A stretch of DNA of 64,000 nt from assembly GCF_029167645.1 (NCBI RefSeq), contig NZ_CP119147.1:2480001-2544000 (forward strand). The letters are read 5' to 3'. Positions 55,514-63,017 of the stretch are shown here, one piece after another (the stretch's first letter is position 1; each line of letters begins with the position of its first letter). The notes beneath the pieces are model-generated. The model ran no database searches. It was not told where the DNA came from and saw nothing but the letters and a program-made list of their open reading frames with translations. The stretch is from Streptomyces sp. AM 2-1-1 (GTDB lineage Bacteria; Actinomycetota; Actinomycetes; Streptomycetales; Streptomycetaceae). A program made the position numbers and the translations under genes.

Positions 55514-56380
55514 TTACCGCTCACGGGCGAGGACCACCGAGGTGTGCGCGCGGTTCTCGGGCGGTACGAGCGGGGACGAGCAGAACCCGCAACGGTCTCC
55601 GATGAGTTCCATGCCGCACCAGTGGCAATTCTCCCGCCGCACCGACGCCACCAGTTGGTAGAGCACGGAGATGTCGGGGAGGTAGGAGGCGAATTCCACC
55701 AGCTTCGAGGTGCCCCACCAGCGGACCGACTCGGCGGGGAGGGCGGCCTCGTGAATGGCCTGGACCTTCCAGTCCGGGGCCAGCCGTTCGGTGACCCATT
55801 CCTGGGGCGCCTGGCCCTTGGCGATCAGCAGGTGGGTCCCGAAATCCGGTCCGGGCAGCGGCTCCATCGTCGGGCGCACTTTGACCAGACGCGCACGGGG
55901 GCCGGTCAGCGCGGCGAACTGTGCGCCCGGGACCCAGGACTTGGCGTGCTCCTTGAGGCTGACCGGGAAGCGGTCCAGCTTGGCGACGGAGTTCAGCAGC
56001 GCTCCGGCGTGGATGTAGTGGGCGAGCAGCCGGACGGCGGAGGCGACCACGCCGGGGCTGAAGTCGCAGATGGAGAGCTGGCGCAACTGCCGTACGAGGA
56101 CGGCGAGACCGAGCGGCGGGAGGTCGACCCGGACGAGGGCGATCCGGTCGCTCTCCAGGACGGAACGGATGGCGTACAGCCTGCGCTCGTGGGCGGCCGG
56201 CAGGGAGGACGGGTACACGGCGATCACGTATCCGTGCTGCTCCAGCAGGAGGTGGATGTCGCCGACGGCGAGTTCCAGCGCCTGCTCCTGCGGTGCGTGC
56301 AGCAGGGCGGCGGTCGGTGTCTGCTGGTCGGTCGGTGGTAGCACCAGGTCAGCGCTGGTTACTGCAATGGCGATCGGCAC
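55514..56380 (-). CDS. Unrecognised zinc-ribbon protein at the head of the Tad series
   Basis: 288 residues with GTG start 56380 (GGGGAA upstream). I do not recognise the family. The N-terminal two thirds are an alpha/beta mixture without membrane segments (LLEQHGYVIAVYPSSLP, LVRVDLPPLGLAVLVRQLRQ, FGTHLLIAKGQAPQEWVTER). The last 45 residues form a clear zinc ribbon, CHWCGMELIGDRCGFC, with a C-x2-C, 8-residue, C-x2-C spacing. It is the first gene of the minus-strand pilus series, 105 bases before cpaB, and could regulate or assemble the system. Confidence 0.7.
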   Translation of the reverse strand: MPIAIAVTSADLVLPPTDQQTPTAALLHAPQEQALELAVGDIHLLLEQHGYVIAVYPSSLPAAHERRLYAIRSVLESDRIALVRVDLPPLGLAVLVRQLRQLSICDFSPGVVASAVRLLAHYIHAGALLNSVAKLDRFPVSLKEHAKSWVPGAQFAALTGPRARLVKVRPTMEPLPGPDFGTHLLIAKGQAPQEWVTERLAPDWKVQAIHEAALPAESVRWWGTSKLVEFASYLPDISVLYQLVASVRRENCHWCGMELIGDRCGFCSSPLVPPENRAHTSVVLARER

Positions 56381-57124
56381 GCTGTTCCCCGTTCGGCTCC
56401 GGTCGGCGTCGCGCCGCCGACCGCAATCGCTCCTGTCCGTGGTTCTCCGACAGCACTGTAGTCACGTCCCACCAGGCGGGAAACCGTCTTCAGGAATCAA
56501 TACGGAGACGGAAGGAGGTAACGCGGCGTTGCTGCCCGGCCCATATCCGCGCCGCCCGGCCGCCGTTGAATTCAGGGCGTCCAGGAGGTTTATCCGGCCC
56601 CTTCCCAGCCATTCGGCAATCGGCCGATCTTGTGGGGACGCCGGTGTTTCGCGATTCGCCGCCCGTCCTCGCGTCCCGCATTTGTCGAGTACGAGAACTC
56701 ATCGACGCCACCCGCTCCCCCGTGCGTCCGCATGATGCCCGTCGGCGTGCCCGTCAACCCCTGCGCGTACAGGCCATTTTATCCGGGTGACCGACCCGCT
56801 CGACCGGCACGCCCGACGCTGCGGGACCCCGAGGACGGGACCCGTCCGCACGGCAGCCGCCCCCAGCAGGTTCGAGGGGGCGACGGCGGGCGCCGTCCGG
56901 CCGGGCGGTGGCATCGGACCGACCGTCCGGCAACAGGACGATGATCAGGGACTTTTGGCGCCTCACCGGGTCGGCACACGCGCGCACGGCCTCTCCTCGG
57001 TCCCGCGCGTGCAGCCGACGGAGCTGCCCCGCGCCCCGCATCCGGACGCCATCGAACCGGACAAACGAGGCACCGTCACCAGGGCATCAAAAACGCCAGG
57101 ACGAGTGAATCGGCATCAGAGGTC

Positions 57125-57156
57125 TTGACAACTTGATTGGTCTGGACCAGTTTATC
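57125..57156 (+). promoter_or_regulatory. Chitinase promoter region
   Basis: TTGACA at 57125-57130 with AT-rich TTTATC around 57151-57156 after about 20 bases. The DasR-like operator lies between and over these elements. The -10 element is a poor match, so this is a proposal. Confidence 0.4.
57136..57151. promoter_or_regulatory. DasR-type operator (dre) before the chitinase gene
   Basis: ATTGGTCTGGACCAGT, 14 of 16 matches to the dre consensus ACTGGTCTAGACCAGT. It is a near-perfect palindrome 119 bases before the chitinase start. DasR represses chitin and GlcNAc genes until amino sugar phosphates are present. Confidence 0.85.
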
Positions 57157-57269
57157 GGCCAGCGGTGGCCACCGCCTCTCGCCGTTCCCCCCGCGGCGAC
57201 CTCTCGCGCAGCACCGTTCGGATCCCCGGCGCACCCCCGCCACCACCCCGACTCCCCCCGGAGGATGCA

Positions 57270-59003
57270 GTGGAACCCACCGCAGGCAGAAGGCACCGAA
57301 AGCCGTACACCCGTCCCGTGCTCGGCGCCGCCATGGCCGTCGTCGCGGCGGGCGCGCTGACCCTCACCGGTCTGGTGAGCAACGCGGAGGCCGCCGACAT
57401 CAACGTGGCCAAGAACGCGGGCTTCGAGTCGGGCCTCGCCAACTGGACCTGTTCGACCGGCAGCGGGGCCACCGTCTCCTCACCGGTGCACGGCGGAACC
57501 TCCGCGCTCAAGGCGACACCCGCGGGCCTGGACAACGCGCAGTGCAGCCAGACCGTCGCCGTCAAGCCCAACTCGACGTACGCGCTCTCCTCCTGGGTGC
57601 AGGGCAGTTACGTCTACCTGGGCGTGAGCGGCACCGGCACCACGGACGTCTCCACCTGGACCCCGGGCGCCTCCGCCTGGACGCAGCTCGCCACGAGCTT
57701 CAAGACGGGCGCCTCCACCACCTCCGTCACCGTCTACACCCACGGCTGGTACGGCCAGTCGGCCTACTACGCGGACGACCTCTCGGTCACCGGTCCGGAC
57801 GGCGGGGGTGGCGGCCAGGAGCCCGCCCCGCAGGTGCCGGCCGCCCCCGCCGGCCTGACCGCGGGGACGAAGACCTCGTCCTCCGTCTCGCTCACCTGGA
57901 ACTCCGTCTCCGGGGCCACCGGCTACACGGTGTACCGGGACGGCGTGAAGGCCACCACCTCGACCGGCACCTCGGCGACGGTCTCCGGACTCTCCGCCGA
58001 CACTGCCTACACCTTCGCGGTGAGCGCCACCAACGCGGCGGGTGAGTCGGTCAAGTCGTCGACCGTCAGCGCCCGTACGTCGACCTCGGGGACGACCAAC
58101 CCCAACCCGTCGACCTCGGTGCCGAAGCACGCGGTCACCGGCTACTGGCAGAACTTCAACAACGGTGCGACCGTCCAGAAGCTCAGCGACGTACCCGCCG
58201 CCTACGACATCATCGCGGTCTCCTTCGCGGACGCCACGTCCACGCCGGGTGCCGTCTCCTTCACCCTGGACTCGGCCGGACTGAACGGCTACACCGTCGA
58301 CCAGTTCAAGGCCGACATCAAGGCGAAGCAGGCCGCCGGGAAGAACGTCATCATCTCGGTCGGCGGTGAGAAGGGCGCGGTCGCGGTCAACAGCGACGCC
58401 TCCGCCACCGCGTTCGCCGACTCGGTCTACTCACTGATGCAGACCTACGGCTTCAACGGGGTCGACATCGACCTGGAGAACGGCCTCAACTCCACCTACA
58501 TGACGAAGGCGTTGCGCTCGCTGTCGGCCAAGGCGGGCAGCGGCCTGGTCCTCACGATGGCGCCGCAGACCATCGACATGCAGTCGACGTCCGGCGAGTA
58601 CTTCAAGACGGCGCTCAACGTCAAGGACATCCTGACCGTCGTCAACATGCAGTACTACAACAGCGGTTCGATGCTCGGCTGCGACGGCAAGGTCTACTCG
58701 CAGGGCACGGTGGACTTCCTCACCGCCCTCGCCTGCATCCAGCTGGAGGGCGGCCTCGACGCCTCGCAGGTCGGTCTCGGAGTCCCGGCCTCGACCCGGG
58801 GCGCGGGCAGCGGTTACGTCGCCCCGTCGGTCGTGAACGCCGCCCTGGACTGCCTCACGAAGGGCACCGGCTGCGGAACGTTCAAGCCTGCCAAGACCTA
58901 CCCGGCGCTGCGCGGCGCGATGACCTGGTCCACCAACTGGGACGCCACCGCGGGCAACGCGTGGTCCAGCGCGGTGGGCGCGCACGTCCACGCCCTGCCG
59001 TAA
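57270..59003 (+). CDS. Secreted GH18 chitinase with CBM and FN3 domains
   Basis: 577 residues from GTG 57270, with GGAGG at 57260-57264; the open frame upstream is Pro/Arg-rich and not coding. A signal peptide ends around residue 41 (SNAEA|AD). An N-terminal carbohydrate-binding-like beta domain (about 45-180, NAGFESGLANWTCSTGSGAT) is joined by a Gly/Pro linker to a fibronectin III domain (about 195-285) and then the GH18 catalytic barrel. The catalytic motif reads FNGVDIDLE with N396, D399, D401 and the acid Glu403; the first position is Asn where many GH18 enzymes have Asp. Expression is probably under DasR control. Confidence 0.95.
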   Translation: MEPTAGRRHRKPYTRPVLGAAMAVVAAGALTLTGLVSNAEAADINVAKNAGFESGLANWTCSTGSGATVSSPVHGGTSALKATPAGLDNAQCSQTVAVKPNSTYALSSWVQGSYVYLGVSGTGTTDVSTWTPGASAWTQLATSFKTGASTTSVTVYTHGWYGQSAYYADDLSVTGPDGGGGGQEPAPQVPAAPAGLTAGTKTSSSVSLTWNSVSGATGYTVYRDGVKATTSTGTSATVSGLSADTAYTFAVSATNAAGESVKSSTVSARTSTSGTTNPNPSTSVPKHAVTGYWQNFNNGATVQKLSDVPAAYDIIAVSFADATSTPGAVSFTLDSAGLNGYTVDQFKADIKAKQAAGKNVIISVGGEKGAVAVNSDASATAFADSVYSLMQTYGFNGVDIDLENGLNSTYMTKALRSLSAKAGSGLVLTMAPQTIDMQSTSGEYFKTALNVKDILTVVNMQYYNSGSMLGCDGKVYSQGTVDFLTALACIQLEGGLDASQVGLGVPASTRGAGSGYVAPSVVNAALDCLTKGTGCGTFKPAKTYPALRGAMTWSTNWDATAGNAWSSAVGAHVHALP

Positions 59004-59044
59004 CAAGGGTGCGTTAGCCGCCGCGAAACGCCCGGCCGCACGCA

Positions 59045-59080
59045 CGTGAGGCGCCACCGCTCCCCCGGTGGCGCCTCACG
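59045..59080. terminator. Terminator between chitinase and ridA
   Basis: 15-bp perfect stem CGTGAGGCGCCACCG/CGGTGGCGCCTCACG with loop CTCCCC. Confidence 0.8.
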
Positions 59081-59115
59081 CGTGTCCAGGACGGGGAAGC
59101 GGGAGGGCGCGAGGC

Positions 59116-59526
59116 TCAGCCGAGTACGGCGAGCGCGTCGATCTCGATGAGCAGGCCCCTGGGCAGGCCGACGTAGACCGTGGTCCGCGCGGCGGCCGGG
59201 GCCGTGAGGCCCTGCTCCTCGAAGTACGCGTTGTAGATTTCGTTCATCTCGGCGAAGTGGTCCACGTCCGTGAGGTAGACGCGCATCATCATCACGTCGT
59301 CCCAGCCGGCACCGCCCTCCTCCAGGATCGCCTTGACGTTGGCGAACGTCTGGAGGGTCTGCTCGCGCAGGGTGGGGCCCGCCGGGGTCGGTGCCTGGCC
59401 CGCCACCGCCGGGAGGAAGCCGACCTGGCCGGCGACCTGGAGGATGTTCCCCTTCTTCACGCCGTGCGAGAACTTCGCGGGCGGGGTGGTGTGGGTGCTG
59501 GGGGTGAGGGCGGTCTTCTCGGTCAT
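59116..59526 (-). CDS. ridA: RidA-family enamine/imine deaminase
   Basis: 136 residues from ATG 59526, with AAGGA six bases upstream and an ATGA overlap with the end of the iclR gene. RidA motifs seen are GNILQVAGQVGFLPA, GAGWDDVMMMRVYLTDV and ARTTVYVGLPRGLLIEIDAL, including the Arg in PAAARTTV that binds the substrate carboxylate. RidA hydrolyses reactive enamines such as 2-aminoacrylate released by PLP-dependent deaminases to pyruvate and ammonia. This fits the PLP deaminase encoded across the divergent promoter. Confidence 0.92.
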   Translation of the reverse strand: MTEKTALTPSTHTTPPAKFSHGVKKGNILQVAGQVGFLPAVAGQAPTPAGPTLREQTLQTFANVKAILEEGGAGWDDVMMMRVYLTDVDHFAEMNEIYNAYFEEQGLTAPAAARTTVYVGLPRGLLIEIDALAVLG

Positions 59527-60365
59527 GGAGTGTCCTTCGACGGTGCGGGATGCGGGGTTTCGTGGTTCGACGGGGAGGTGCCGGGCGTGCGGGGGGCGGC
59601 GGATCGCGGGGGCAGGGCGGGCACGGCGGTGCCCGAGTACTCCCGGCTGATGGCGTCGGCGGTGCGGAGCAGGGGTGGCAGCAGGGCGAGCAGTTCCTCG
59701 GCCGCCACCACGACGTTGGGCGCGGAGACCGACATCGCGGCGACCACCCGGCCGTCCGCGCCGTGGATCGGGGCTCCGACGCAGTTGATGGACTCCTCGT
59801 GGCCGCCGAGGTCGGTGGCCCAGCCCTGCTCGCGGACGGTGGCGAGTTCCCGGAGGAAGGCTGCGGCGTTCGGGGTCGAACGGGGCGTGTACGCCGGGTA
59901 GTCGAGCCGTTCGGCGACGGCCCGGCGCTCCGGCTCCGGGAGGTCGGCGAGGAGCAGCTTGGCGACGGCGGCGACGGACATGGCGACGGTCTTGCCGATG
60001 CGCGAGTACATCCGGACCGGGTAGCGGCTGTCGACCTTGTCGATGTAGAGGACCTCGCCCTCCTCGTACACCGCGAGGTGGACGGTGTGGCCGCACCGCT
60101 CGTTGAACTCCACGAGGTGCGGGTGGGCGATCTCGCGCACGTCGAGGTTCTCGACGGCCTCCTGGGCGAGGGCGAAGAGGCGGGCGCCGAGCCGGTAGCG
60201 CTGGTCCTCCTGGCGGTAGACGAGCCCGTGCTCGCGCAGGGTGCGCAACAGGCGCAGCGCGGTGGACTTGTGGACGCCGAGGCGGTCGGCGACGCCGCCC
60301 AGGTCGGCGGGGCCCTCGGCGAGCAGCGGCAGGATGCTGAGCGCGCGGTCGACGGTCTGGCTCAT
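59523..60365 (-). CDS. IclR-family transcriptional regulator
   Basis: 280 residues from ATG 60365 with AAGGAG upstream. The winged HTH is VADRLGVHKSTALRLLRTLR. The effector domain contains FNERCGHTVHLAVYEEGEVL, SRIGKTVAMSVAAVAKLLLA and HEESINCVGAPIHGADGRVV. It ends in a Pro/Ser-rich tail. Its gene overlaps both neighbours by ATGA, forming a tight sugar kinase-iclR-ridA operon. A perfect inverted repeat at 61572-61592 is its likely binding site. Confidence 0.93.
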   Translation of the reverse strand: MSQTVDRALSILPLLAEGPADLGGVADRLGVHKSTALRLLRTLREHGLVYRQEDQRYRLGARLFALAQEAVENLDVREIAHPHLVEFNERCGHTVHLAVYEEGEVLYIDKVDSRYPVRMYSRIGKTVAMSVAAVAKLLLADLPEPERRAVAERLDYPAYTPRSTPNAAAFLRELATVREQGWATDLGGHEESINCVGAPIHGADGRVVAAMSVSAPNVVVAAEELLALLPPLLRTADAISREYSGTAVPALPPRSAAPRTPGTSPSNHETPHPAPSKDTP

Positions 60366-61456
60366 CCGGAGACTCCTTCCGCCGGGGGGGCGACGGGTCC
60401 GCTCGTGGGTGACGTCCATCCGGGCCCGAGTCGGACGCCGCGCCAGGCGTCGTCGTCGAGCGCGGCGAGCCGGTCGGCGTGGGCGCGGGCCGGGGGGCGG
60501 GTGAGGTCGCCGGGGACGGTGAGGACGGCGGCGGCCATCAGGTGGCCGTGCCGGATCCGGTCGCGTACGGGCAGGGCGCGCAGGGTCGCGGAGAGGAAGC
60601 CCGCCGCGAAGGCGTCACCCGCTCCGACGGCGGCGACGACGTCCACGCGGAGGGCCGGGGCCGTGGTGGCCCGGTCCGTGCCGGGGCCGGGCGGGGTGCC
60701 CTCGGGGCGGGCGAGGACGGTCGCCCCGTGCGCGCCTCGTTTGACCACGAGGACGGAGGGCTCCGGCAGGGCGGCGCGGATCGCCTCGGGTCCGTGCACG
60801 CCCCAGGCCTCCGCCGCCTCGTCCTCGCCGACGAAGACCACGTCGGCGCCGCGTGCGAGGTCGCGCAGGACCCCCGGCCCGGCGGGGTGGCCGCGCCAGA
60901 GGCGGGGGCGGTGGTTGACGTCGAAGGAGATCAGCGGCCGTCGGGGGCGCTCGGCGGTGAGGGTGCGCAGCAGGGCGAGGCAGTCGTCGGAGAGGGCTGC
61001 GGTGATGCCGGAGAGGTGGAGGACCCGGCCGGCGAAGAGGGCGTCGTACGGGGCGTTCCGGGGGGACATCGCGGAGGCGGCGGAACCGGCCCGGTAGTAG
61101 GCGACCTCGTGGGCGCCCTCCGCGCGGTCGGCGGCGGTGCGGAAGTAGACGCCGGTGGGCCGGTCGGGGTCCCGGTGCACGGCGGAGGTGTCGACCCCGT
61201 GTCCGGAGATGGTGTCGACGAGGTGGTCGCCGAAGCCGTCGGCCCCGACCCGGCTGACCCAGGCCGCCCGGTGTCCGGCTCCGGCCAGCGCGCAGGCGAC
61301 GTTGGACTCGGCGCCGCCGATGCCCCGCAGGAAGGCGGGTACGTCGGCGAGGCGGCCGGGCCGGGTGGGCAGGAAGGTCACCATCGACTCGCCAAGGCAG
61401 ACGACCTCGGGGGCGCCCGCACTCCCGCCCGGCGGCTCCGCTCCGGTTCCGCGCAC
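60362..61456 (-). CDS. PfkB-type sugar kinase, KDG kinase-like
   Basis: 364 residues; GTG 61456 is preferred because GAGGAG lies 5 bases upstream, GTG 61483 being an alternative. The ribokinase fold shows VCLGESMVTFLPTRPGRLAD, GIGGAESNVACALAGAG, ISFDVNHRPRLW, VFVGEDEAAEAWG and the anion-hole motif AAVGAGDAFAAGFLSA with the catalytic Asp. Related enzymes phosphorylate 2-keto-3-deoxygluconate. Here the operon partners suggest a link to amino acid or amino sugar breakdown, so the true substrate is open. Confidence 0.85.
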   Translation of the reverse strand: MRGTGAEPPGGSAGAPEVVCLGESMVTFLPTRPGRLADVPAFLRGIGGAESNVACALAGAGHRAAWVSRVGADGFGDHLVDTISGHGVDTSAVHRDPDRPTGVYFRTAADRAEGAHEVAYYRAGSAASAMSPRNAPYDALFAGRVLHLSGITAALSDDCLALLRTLTAERPRRPLISFDVNHRPRLWRGHPAGPGVLRDLARGADVVFVGEDEAAEAWGVHGPEAIRAALPEPSVLVVKRGAHGATVLARPEGTPPGPGTDRATTAPALRVDVVAAVGAGDAFAAGFLSATLRALPVRDRIRHGHLMAAAVLTVPGDLTRPPARAHADRLAALDDDAWRGVRLGPGWTSPTSGPVAPPAEGVSG

Positions 61457-61571
61457 CTGGGCTCCTCGCTCGTCGCTCGTCACCCCTCGGCGGGGCGTCG
61501 CTCCTCGCCGGCTCGTCGTTGACCCGGCATCGGCTCGGATGTTAGACAGCCTGGAGCGACATACGCAATGA

Positions 61572-61592
61572 GCGTTGCACAGGATGCAACGC
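61572..61592. promoter_or_regulatory. IclR-type operator in the divergent promoter
   Basis: GCGTTGCA (61572-61579), spacer CAGGA, TGCAACGC (61585-61592): a perfect 8-base inverted repeat ending 18 bases before the deaminase start. A second overlapping pair GCAAT/GTTGC lies at 61565-61578. Confidence 0.7.
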
Positions 61593-61610
61593 CACAGGGA
61601 GGGAGTGCGC

Positions 61611-62966
61611 ATGGCAGCCGAAGGGACAGCCGGGAGCGGGAACACGAGGTCCGCGGGTCCGGCCGGGGACGCGGTGGCGGTCGCGGAGCGGTGTGCGGCC
61701 GTGCTCGCCGACGAGCGGATCGACTCCCGCTTCAAGGGCCTGCCGCCGGACGCCGAAGGGCTCACGGTGGGCGCGCTGGCCGCCGAGGCCCGGCCGCTCT
61801 TCTCCGGCGGGTTCACGACGCCGCTGCTGACGCTCTCCGCCGAGTCCCTCGACGCCAACCTCGCGCTGCTGGAGACGTACACCGTGCGGCACGGCCTGGC
61901 GTTCGCGCCGCACGGCAAGACGTCCATGTCGCCGCAGCTCTTCGCCCGCCAACTGCGCCACGGCGCCTGGGGGATCACCGCCGCCGTCCCGCACCAGGCC
62001 CGCGTCTACCGCGACCACGGCATCCGGCGGATCTTCCTCGCCAACGAGGTGGTGGACCCCGTCGCGCTCGCCTGGATCTCCGGCGAGCTGGACGCGGACC
62101 CGGAGTTCACCTGCGTCTGCTACGTCGACTCGGTGCGTGGCGTCGAGTTGATGGACGAGGCGCTGCGCGCGGCGGGGGCCCGTCGGGCGCTCGACGTGGT
62201 GGTGGAGCTGGGTGCGGGCGAGGGCGCCCGCACCGGTCTCCGTACGGAGGCGGAGTGCGCGGTGGTCGCGGACGCGGTCGCCGCCGTGTCCACGCTGCGA
62301 CTGGTCGGGGTCGCCGGCTACGAGGGCGAGGTGCCGGGGGCGACTCCCGAGCGGGTGGGCGCCTGGCTGCGCCGACTCGTCGCGCTGGCCGTGGAGTTCG
62401 ACCGGGCGGGCCGGTTCGCTGGGCTCTCCGGGGGCGAGGAGATCCTGGTGAGCGCGGGCGGCAGCGCCTGGTTCGACGCGGTTGCGGAGGCGTTCGCACA
62501 GATCCCTGAACTGAGCCTGCCGGTCTGCAGGTTGTTGCGATCGGGGGCGTACGTCTCGCACGACGACGGTCACTACCGCACGCTGACGCCCTTCAACCGG
62601 GTGCCGGAGGAGGGTGAGTTGCGGGCCGCGTTTCGGCTGTGGACGCAGGTCGTCTCGCGTCCCGCCGAGGGCCAGGCGTTCGTCAACGCGGGCAAGCGGG
62701 ACGCGGCGTACGACCTCCATCTCCCCGAGGCGCAGGTGGTCCGTTCGGCCCGGGACGGTGCGCTGCGGCCCGCGACCGGGATCACCGTCACCGGCCTCTC
62801 CGACCAGCACGGCTGGCTGGCCACCGAGCCGGGGACCGCGCTGGAGGTCGGCGACTGGGTCGGCCTGGGGCTCTCGCACCCCTGCACATCCTTCGACAAG
62901 TGGCAGCTCATCCCGGTCGTCCGGGAGGACGGCGCGGTGGTGGAGTACCTGCGCACCTTCTTCTGA
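61611..62966 (+). CDS. PLP-dependent D-amino acid deaminase (DSD-like)
   Basis: 451 residues from ATG 61611 with GGGAGGGAG upstream. Fold-type III PLP enzyme related to D-serine dehydratase and D-threonine aldolase: AFAPHGKTSMSPQLFARQ carries the PLP Lys, VVVELGAGEGARTGLR and VGVAGYEGEVPG follow, and the C-terminal SHPCTSFDKW contains the His-x-Cys zinc site typical of this group. The N-terminal 40 residues are Gly/Ala-rich. It should remove ammonia from D-amino acids, giving 2-oxo acids and an enamine intermediate that RidA can hydrolyse. It is co-directional with the D-aminoacylase gene. Confidence 0.9.
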   Translation: MAAEGTAGSGNTRSAGPAGDAVAVAERCAAVLADERIDSRFKGLPPDAEGLTVGALAAEARPLFSGGFTTPLLTLSAESLDANLALLETYTVRHGLAFAPHGKTSMSPQLFARQLRHGAWGITAAVPHQARVYRDHGIRRIFLANEVVDPVALAWISGELDADPEFTCVCYVDSVRGVELMDEALRAAGARRALDVVVELGAGEGARTGLRTEAECAVVADAVAAVSTLRLVGVAGYEGEVPGATPERVGAWLRRLVALAVEFDRAGRFAGLSGGEEILVSAGGSAWFDAVAEAFAQIPELSLPVCRLLRSGAYVSHDDGHYRTLTPFNRVPEEGELRAAFRLWTQVVSRPAEGQAFVNAGKRDAAYDLHLPEAQVVRSARDGALRPATGITVTGLSDQHGWLATEPGTALEVGDWVGLGLSHPCTSFDKWQLIPVVREDGAVVEYLRTFF

Positions 62967-63017
62967 GCCGGCCCGCCCCCACCCGAACCGCACTCTCCCC
63001 AGGCCCCGGAGGCCCCC

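Larger units (their letters stand above)
56381..57269. other. Divergent region between the Tad series and the chitinase gene
   Basis: 889 bases. AAGGAGGT at 56514-56521 looks like an isolated ribosome site but no good frame follows. A frame at 56787-57128 from GTG is compositionally doubtful and is not called. The chitinase promoter and operator occupy 57125-57156. Confidence 0.5.

Noticed and set aside
50804..56341. A 1845-codon open frame antisense to the Tad genes
   Set aside because: It is the mirror of GC-biased minus-strand genes and has no coherent domain. All Tad genes on the other strand are clearly real.
56787..57128. A 113-codon frame upstream of the chitinase gene
   Set aside because: It has weak codon bias, no ribosome site and an Arg/Pro/His-rich composition, and it runs into the promoter region.
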